Origin: Penelope pileata
Lineage: Eukaryota > Chordata > Aves > Galliformes > Cracidae
DNA: 64,000 nucleotides
Direction of reading: 5' to 3'
NCBI GenBank assembly: GCA_013396635.1
Contig: WBMW01000424.1
Span: forward strand, 1-64,000
Positions 59,119 to 64,000 of the stretch are shown in pieces. Both the position numbers and the translations under genes were made by a program. Each line of letters starts with the position of its first letter. Positions within the stretch are counted from its first letter, which is position 1. The notes below the pieces were generated by a model. That model did not search any database. It worked only from the letters and a program-made list of their open reading frames with translations, and had not been told where the DNA came from.

Positions 59119-61396
59119 ATTTTTATGTCCTGCTCTCATATGATGTTAGCAGGTGGGAATTCAAAACTCAATTCTATTACCATCCATACTAGCCCTTAAA
59201 TTGATGATGAATCACAGCTCCCGCAACCTTTGCTAGTTAAGATCCTCACAGAAACTACATAATTTTTAATTTCAGATTAGTTACCTTGATTAGAAAGTGT
59301 TTTTTAATGAACCTGGGTTCATTAAATCAACTGCATTTTAAGACCACTAGGAAAAAATGTTTTCAGCTTCCCTATTAGATTTTTTAAATGTAATGAAACA
59401 GATAAACAGATAATGTTGTCACTTGTCTCCATTATATTTGTAAGAATTTTTTTCCACTTTGACTACTACATCAATTTATGATCTCATTTACAATTTTATT
59501 TCTTACAGCTGAACTTAGAGAATGTTTTTCAATTCAGTCCTTTCAGTTATTGATATATTCATTCTCTTTCCCAGCAATGCTTCATCCTGAAAGGACAATC
59601 TAATGGAATTCTCCTCTTAATTTTCCCATGGAAAATAAACCTGTAAAATACATAAAAGCTTAATATATAGAGAGAGAACCTCAGTTATTGCAAAGTTGTC
59701 TTTATTGGACTTCAGAAATACTTACAATTATATTTCTAAATATGATGCTGAAAATAAAATCTCATGTTCCATTTGTCACTAATGAAATGCTCAATTTCAT
59801 TAACTTGTACTTACTCTTTTGTTCAATGTCAGATGTTGAAAGTGTTGAAGAGAAGAATTAAGCCTTACTTTACAAGTCCAGATCAAATAGAGTAGTCTGG
59901 AATTTTTTCCAATGTCTAGGAATATATCTTGGCTAGCATTTTGTATTTTCTTTGATGTTATATAAAATGCAAAAGACATGGGTATTATTGAATTTTTGTA
60001 AATTGTAATGTATGTGTGAGGATTTTTTAATGATACTACAAGGATGAAGAAAAGCTATATATTGCGTTATAGCATTTCGCTGGAGTTGATTGGGCAGAAA
60101 AATTCCATTTATTTTTAAAAGATATGGAGACAGTCTGAGACATTACAAAAGGTTTATGTATCAGTTAGGATGCTGAAGTGACCAAAGCTAACAAAGAAGC
60201 TTTTCCTCAAATAGAAAACGTATGAAAAATTCCTATAATATTATTAGCAAAAACAGTTTTGTGGTGTTTGCCTTACCTGCCTAAAATCTTTATTTATATG
60301 TAAGAAAAATAAATGACTAAAAAGTATTTTACTTACTTCTACATCATATTTCATTTAATGAGCTAGATCTCTGCTTATTCCTCAAGGAATTAGAACAGTT
60401 TAAGATGGTTGTGTGCTTACATTATCGAATTATCCAATATTTTGAACATAAATTCAGTCATAAATATAACTTTTTAAGTACACACAAAAATATTTTATAA
60501 ACCGAACTGTAATCAAATGGTCCAGTTAAAAAAAAAAGTCATTGAAAATATTCTATATACATTGAGAAAATACTATGCTTTGAGAGAATACTGAGACTAA
60601 AAGTCAAGCACTCAAAGATAAGAAAAGTCAAATCTGCATGTATGCATTATGCATAAAGACTACAGTCTGTACTACAATTCTTTTTACTAAAATAAAACGA
60701 CTGAGCTCACTTGGTCACCTCACATTTATCACATTTCTTCATTTTTAGTTATTCTCAGAGATTCTTTCTTTACCTCCAATGTTTTTTCTACTTCTTTCTC
60801 AAATTGAATTGGACAAAATATTACAATATTATGTGCATAGCCCTGCTCCTATTTAAGAATACCTTGTTTAAATGGGCTGCAGTTTCATAAGCCATTTTGG
60901 CTTTATGCTTAATCTGCGCTTTAGACTAACACAGTATAAATTAGCCCTGCAACAGAAGTTCTCCCTAGAAATTTCTCCCACACCATATGATTTTTGTTAG
61001 CACAAATGCTTGTGCAGCTGTGATCATGCATTTTACTAGGGAAATAATCCTGCTATTATCAAATTGTTTGTTTTTAAAGTCAGCAATTGACTTAAAATTG
61101 GCTACACAGATGGGCAACACAAGCTAGTCAAGCAATCACAGGAAACTTCACCCTTACCTCTGTGCTGCTGATTAACATACATGACTATTCATAACCCAGC
61201 CTTTGGAGGATTTTCTAGTCAGAACTTCTCCAAATAGCTTATACTTGACCTGCAAGATGTCCTCATCTTTTCTTATGGGGCTGAAATACAGTAATAGAAC
61301 AAGTCAGGACAGGGAACTCAGAGTGCTAAAATTATATCTGTGTGGATATATGTAGCAGATTGATTCAACAAGCATTTTCATTTAAGGGAAATAGAA

Positions 61397-61679
61397 ATCA
61401 CAGAATCATAGAATCATAGAAACACAAGGTTAGAAAGGACCTACAAGACCATCTAGTCCAACTGTCCTCCTATCACCATCACTACCCACTAAACCACGAA
61501 AGCCATATCCCATAGCACCTCATCCAGATGCTTCTCGAACACCCGCCAGGGACGGTGACTCTACCATGTCCGTGGGCAGGCTGTTCCAGTGCCTGACCAC
61601 TCTTTCAGAGAAGAAATTTTTCCTTATATCTAACCTACATCTCCCCTGGTGCAACTTGTGGCCATTCCCTCTCGTCCTA
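61397..61679 (-). mobile_element. CR1 3' end fragment
   Basis: Three tail units (ATCACAGAATCATAGAATC, 61397) then AAACACAAGGTTAGAAAGGA, the subfamily of 11651-12360. It reaches into the ORF2 end: the reverse of CTTCTCGAACACCCGCC and GTTCCAGTGCCTGACCACTC. It stops abruptly at about 61679. Confidence 0.92.
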
Positions 61680-64000
61680 AATGTATCATTTTGCTGCTCC
61701 CAGATATTTGAGGCAAATACTGATTGACAGTGAGACCTGTTCTTTCAATGTCTTACCTCCTCCTTCAATTTTATGAGTAATATTTTTATAGAAAATCAGA
61801 TACATGAGAAAGATTATCAATAGCATAGATCGAAGGACTGATCCTCGAGTGATAGTAGTGAAAATACAAATTCCCACCCAAAAGGATTCCATGACCATTT
61901 CTCACCCAAAAGGATGCCTAAAGTACAACACACTGGAGAAATTCCAACAGAATAATCTTCCAAGGGAATCTGTTAAAACTGAAATAATTCCTTCTCAAGC
62001 CACCCCTGTATCAAAACTGGCCTGCTCAAATCTTCCTGGTGTTTTAGCTATTGCTTACCTATCCAGACCTTCAGCTCAAAGGTAAGCAGCCTAATAAACC
62101 ATTCTTGGTATGGTTAATCTGTAGCTTTTGCAATGACAAGACATTTTGCATGATAGTTCATCAGAAAACTTTTCAAGCTACTGAAATCCAGCATGAGAGT
62201 TACTTTTCTCTTCGTATATTCAAAATTTAGATTTCATGGTTGGCTAATTAATAAGTGTTATGTCTACTTCTATCAAAACAGAAAACATGGCAATACTACA
62301 CAGAGCAATTTCATTTCCTATTGCAGGAAATTATGTACAACCACCACTGCTAACATTATTTTCTCATCCCACGTTTGCTTTTCTTTTATGAATCACAGAT
62401 TTTAAATACTTGTCTAAAATTGAAACTTCCTGTTGGATAGATCTTTCTGCAATATGTCTCCCTCACCTTGTGATTAGATAGGCATTGTTGACATTAAGGA
62501 AGATCTATTTCTTACTCAAGTGTACAGAAACTTCAGTGGGGAAATTATATTAGCACAAGTATAAAACGTCTGTCACCTCTGAATTTCCTCTATGACAGAT
62601 TCAGTCTACCTGCTTGTGACATGCTAATATGATACTAGCAGTATTTATTAGACCTTCTGAGCAAGGGGAAACACCATCTGTCTTGTTAGGTACAGCTTTC
62701 TATGAAAGAATATGCAATGAATAATTTGTGGAGATTTTATTCTTCATGGTTTAACTAAATAAGGAAGACTGTGTTTTCTTCTTGCAATTTATAACACAAG
62801 AACAAAGAGCCCAAACTGCTAAAAATAAATATTTATGGTTTTAAATGTACTAATTCAGCAATTTCTAGGGAGTATAAGTGTGAATAAATTCAGTAATTTA
62901 AGTTCACTGTGTTTACTATGGCACAAAAACACTGACATTGGATGAAGTAGGTTGAGAGACAAAAGAAATAAACTGCTGAAAATACAATTAGAAATGTTAG
63001 GTAGTGTTTAGAATAATAAACAAAAAAATAGAAACAGTATAATGGTGAACATCGTGGGCAGATTTTGTTTATGACACCTTTTAACTTCAGAATATAGCAT
63101 GGTTGCAATTTTGCAATATTTATGAGATTCATTTCTTTGTCTAATATTCAGTGCCTTTTGCTTGCCATGCAATAAATTACACCACAGCCCTGCACTGTTG
63201 ATAAAACACCTTTTTGCACAATAGGCATAAGTCCTCTCTACACATTTCATTGACCTGACGCTAACAGAGAATTCATCAATTTAAAGAAATATTGTTTACC
63301 TTTCACTTTTCAATGTAAATCTTCCCTTATTGGTACAAATATCAATTCAGTATGATCTAACTTAAGAAGTTAATTTTTAATTGTATTTCTCAAGTCATGA
63401 CCTTTTACTTTTCTTTCTTCACTTACTAAAACTGACAGGCATAATTTGTCTTCAGAAGAAATGAAACCATGTATTGAATTTATTACTGATCCATTATCAA
63501 TACAGGCAAGAAGACTGGAAAAAAAATTAAAAAATCTTATTTCAAAAGTTCTCTAAGTTTCAGACTTCAATTTATAAATTTATAAGATTGTGTGTCTGTA
63601 TGTGTGTTTCAGCTGAGAGAATTCACAAGAAATCAGAAAATTAGTCATTCTGAATAGACATTAACAACTGATGTTTCAATTAGATTTGTGTGATTTAGAT
63701 CAATTGCTTAGCTGGGACAATACATTTCTACATTAAGTGGAATCTTGTTGAAAAAATATATTCCTCTTAAGTTGATATTTTTAGTGAGACTTATGTATTC
63801 CCTTCAAGTTTTCACCAGGGTGTTCTTTTTGGTACATATCTTTGATCAGCAGTGACAAGCACAGAAGTTCCTACTGCACAGCAGTTTAGTCAGGGATTTT
63901 GCATGTTTCATTCCAGTGAAGAATTGCACAAATGTCAAAAACTCAAAAGCTGCAAGTGAGTAATGCCTGTACAGATTCATTTTTTAGTAATTATCCTTGA
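61680..64000. other. Unique A+T-rich non-coding DNA
   Basis: No gene, transposon or RNA is recognised. The 93-codon frame at 61804-62085 and two overlapping 80-codon minus frames (62890-63250) have no known domains. Confidence 0.55.

Larger units (their letters stand above)
57461..61396. other. Mostly unique DNA, G+C-richer at its start
   Basis: 57461-57880 is less A+T-rich than its surroundings (GCATCAGGAGGATGCTGCCC, AAGCCAGCAAGGCAAGGTCA) and I could not assign it. 58838-58965 is nearly pure A/T with a perfect 14-bp tandem duplication. 59089-59118 is C-rich. Otherwise nothing is recognised. Confidence 0.5.

Noticed and set aside
1..64000. tRNA, rRNA, U-snRNA, or a bacterial-type operon
   Set aside because: No conserved boxes or clustered frames were seen on either strand; repeat content shows a vertebrate genome.

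Overview
The window reads as one piece of bird nuclear DNA, most likely chicken or another galliform. It is A+T-rich by eye and has no host gene that I can support. Three kinds of repeat point to a bird: (1) sixteen fragments of the avian LINE CR1, several with the diagnostic 3' tail of 8-bp units (ATTCTATG type); (2) two copies of a short mariner transposon with the terminal repeats of the chicken Galluhop/Mariner1 group; (3) several avian endogenous-retrovirus long terminal repeats (LTRs). All coding-like stretches longer than about 100 codons are remnants of CR1 ORF2, translated simple repeat or LTR, or chance open frames in A+T-rich DNA.

Layout. 1-8020: mostly unique DNA with one CR1 3' fragment (4070-4849). 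8021-14148: a 1.7-kb CR1 on the minus strand, a tail-to-tail CR1 pair (11517-12360) and the first mariner copy. 14149-20821: unique DNA, a T tract, an LTR fragment, a complete 901-bp solo LTR with a 5-bp target duplication (19583-20483), and a CR1 tail. 20822-30308: the most repeat-dense part, with LTR pieces in both orientations, four CR1 fragments, and a second LTR of the 19583 family (27532-28217), also with a 5-bp target duplication. 30309-35269: a 204-nt pyrimidine tract and three CR1 fragments. 35270-43235: about 8 kb free of recognisable transposons. 43236-48718: three CR1 fragments, one keeping the rarely preserved endonuclease part, and a perfect (AATAG)14 array at a CR1 3' end. 48719-57460: unique DNA, the second mariner copy, the longest CR1 (2.3 kb), LTR pieces inside and beside it, and a 641-bp LTR. 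57461-64000: mostly unique DNA with one CR1 fragment.

Nothing works together as a pathway. The window is an intergenic region or a large intron shaped by successive CR1, ERV and mariner insertions. All elements appear dead: CR1 frames carry stops, frameshifts and damaged catalytic motifs, the mariners have lost the centre of the transposase, and the LTRs are solo or partial. I found no tRNA, rRNA, known small RNA or CRISPR array, and no new biological system. The most useful observation is technical. The four single-base Ns (12053, 15266, 55350, 56470) lie at structural breaks inside repeats, so they probably mark unsized assembly gaps. Element families were recognised from memory of their sequence patterns; no database search was possible.
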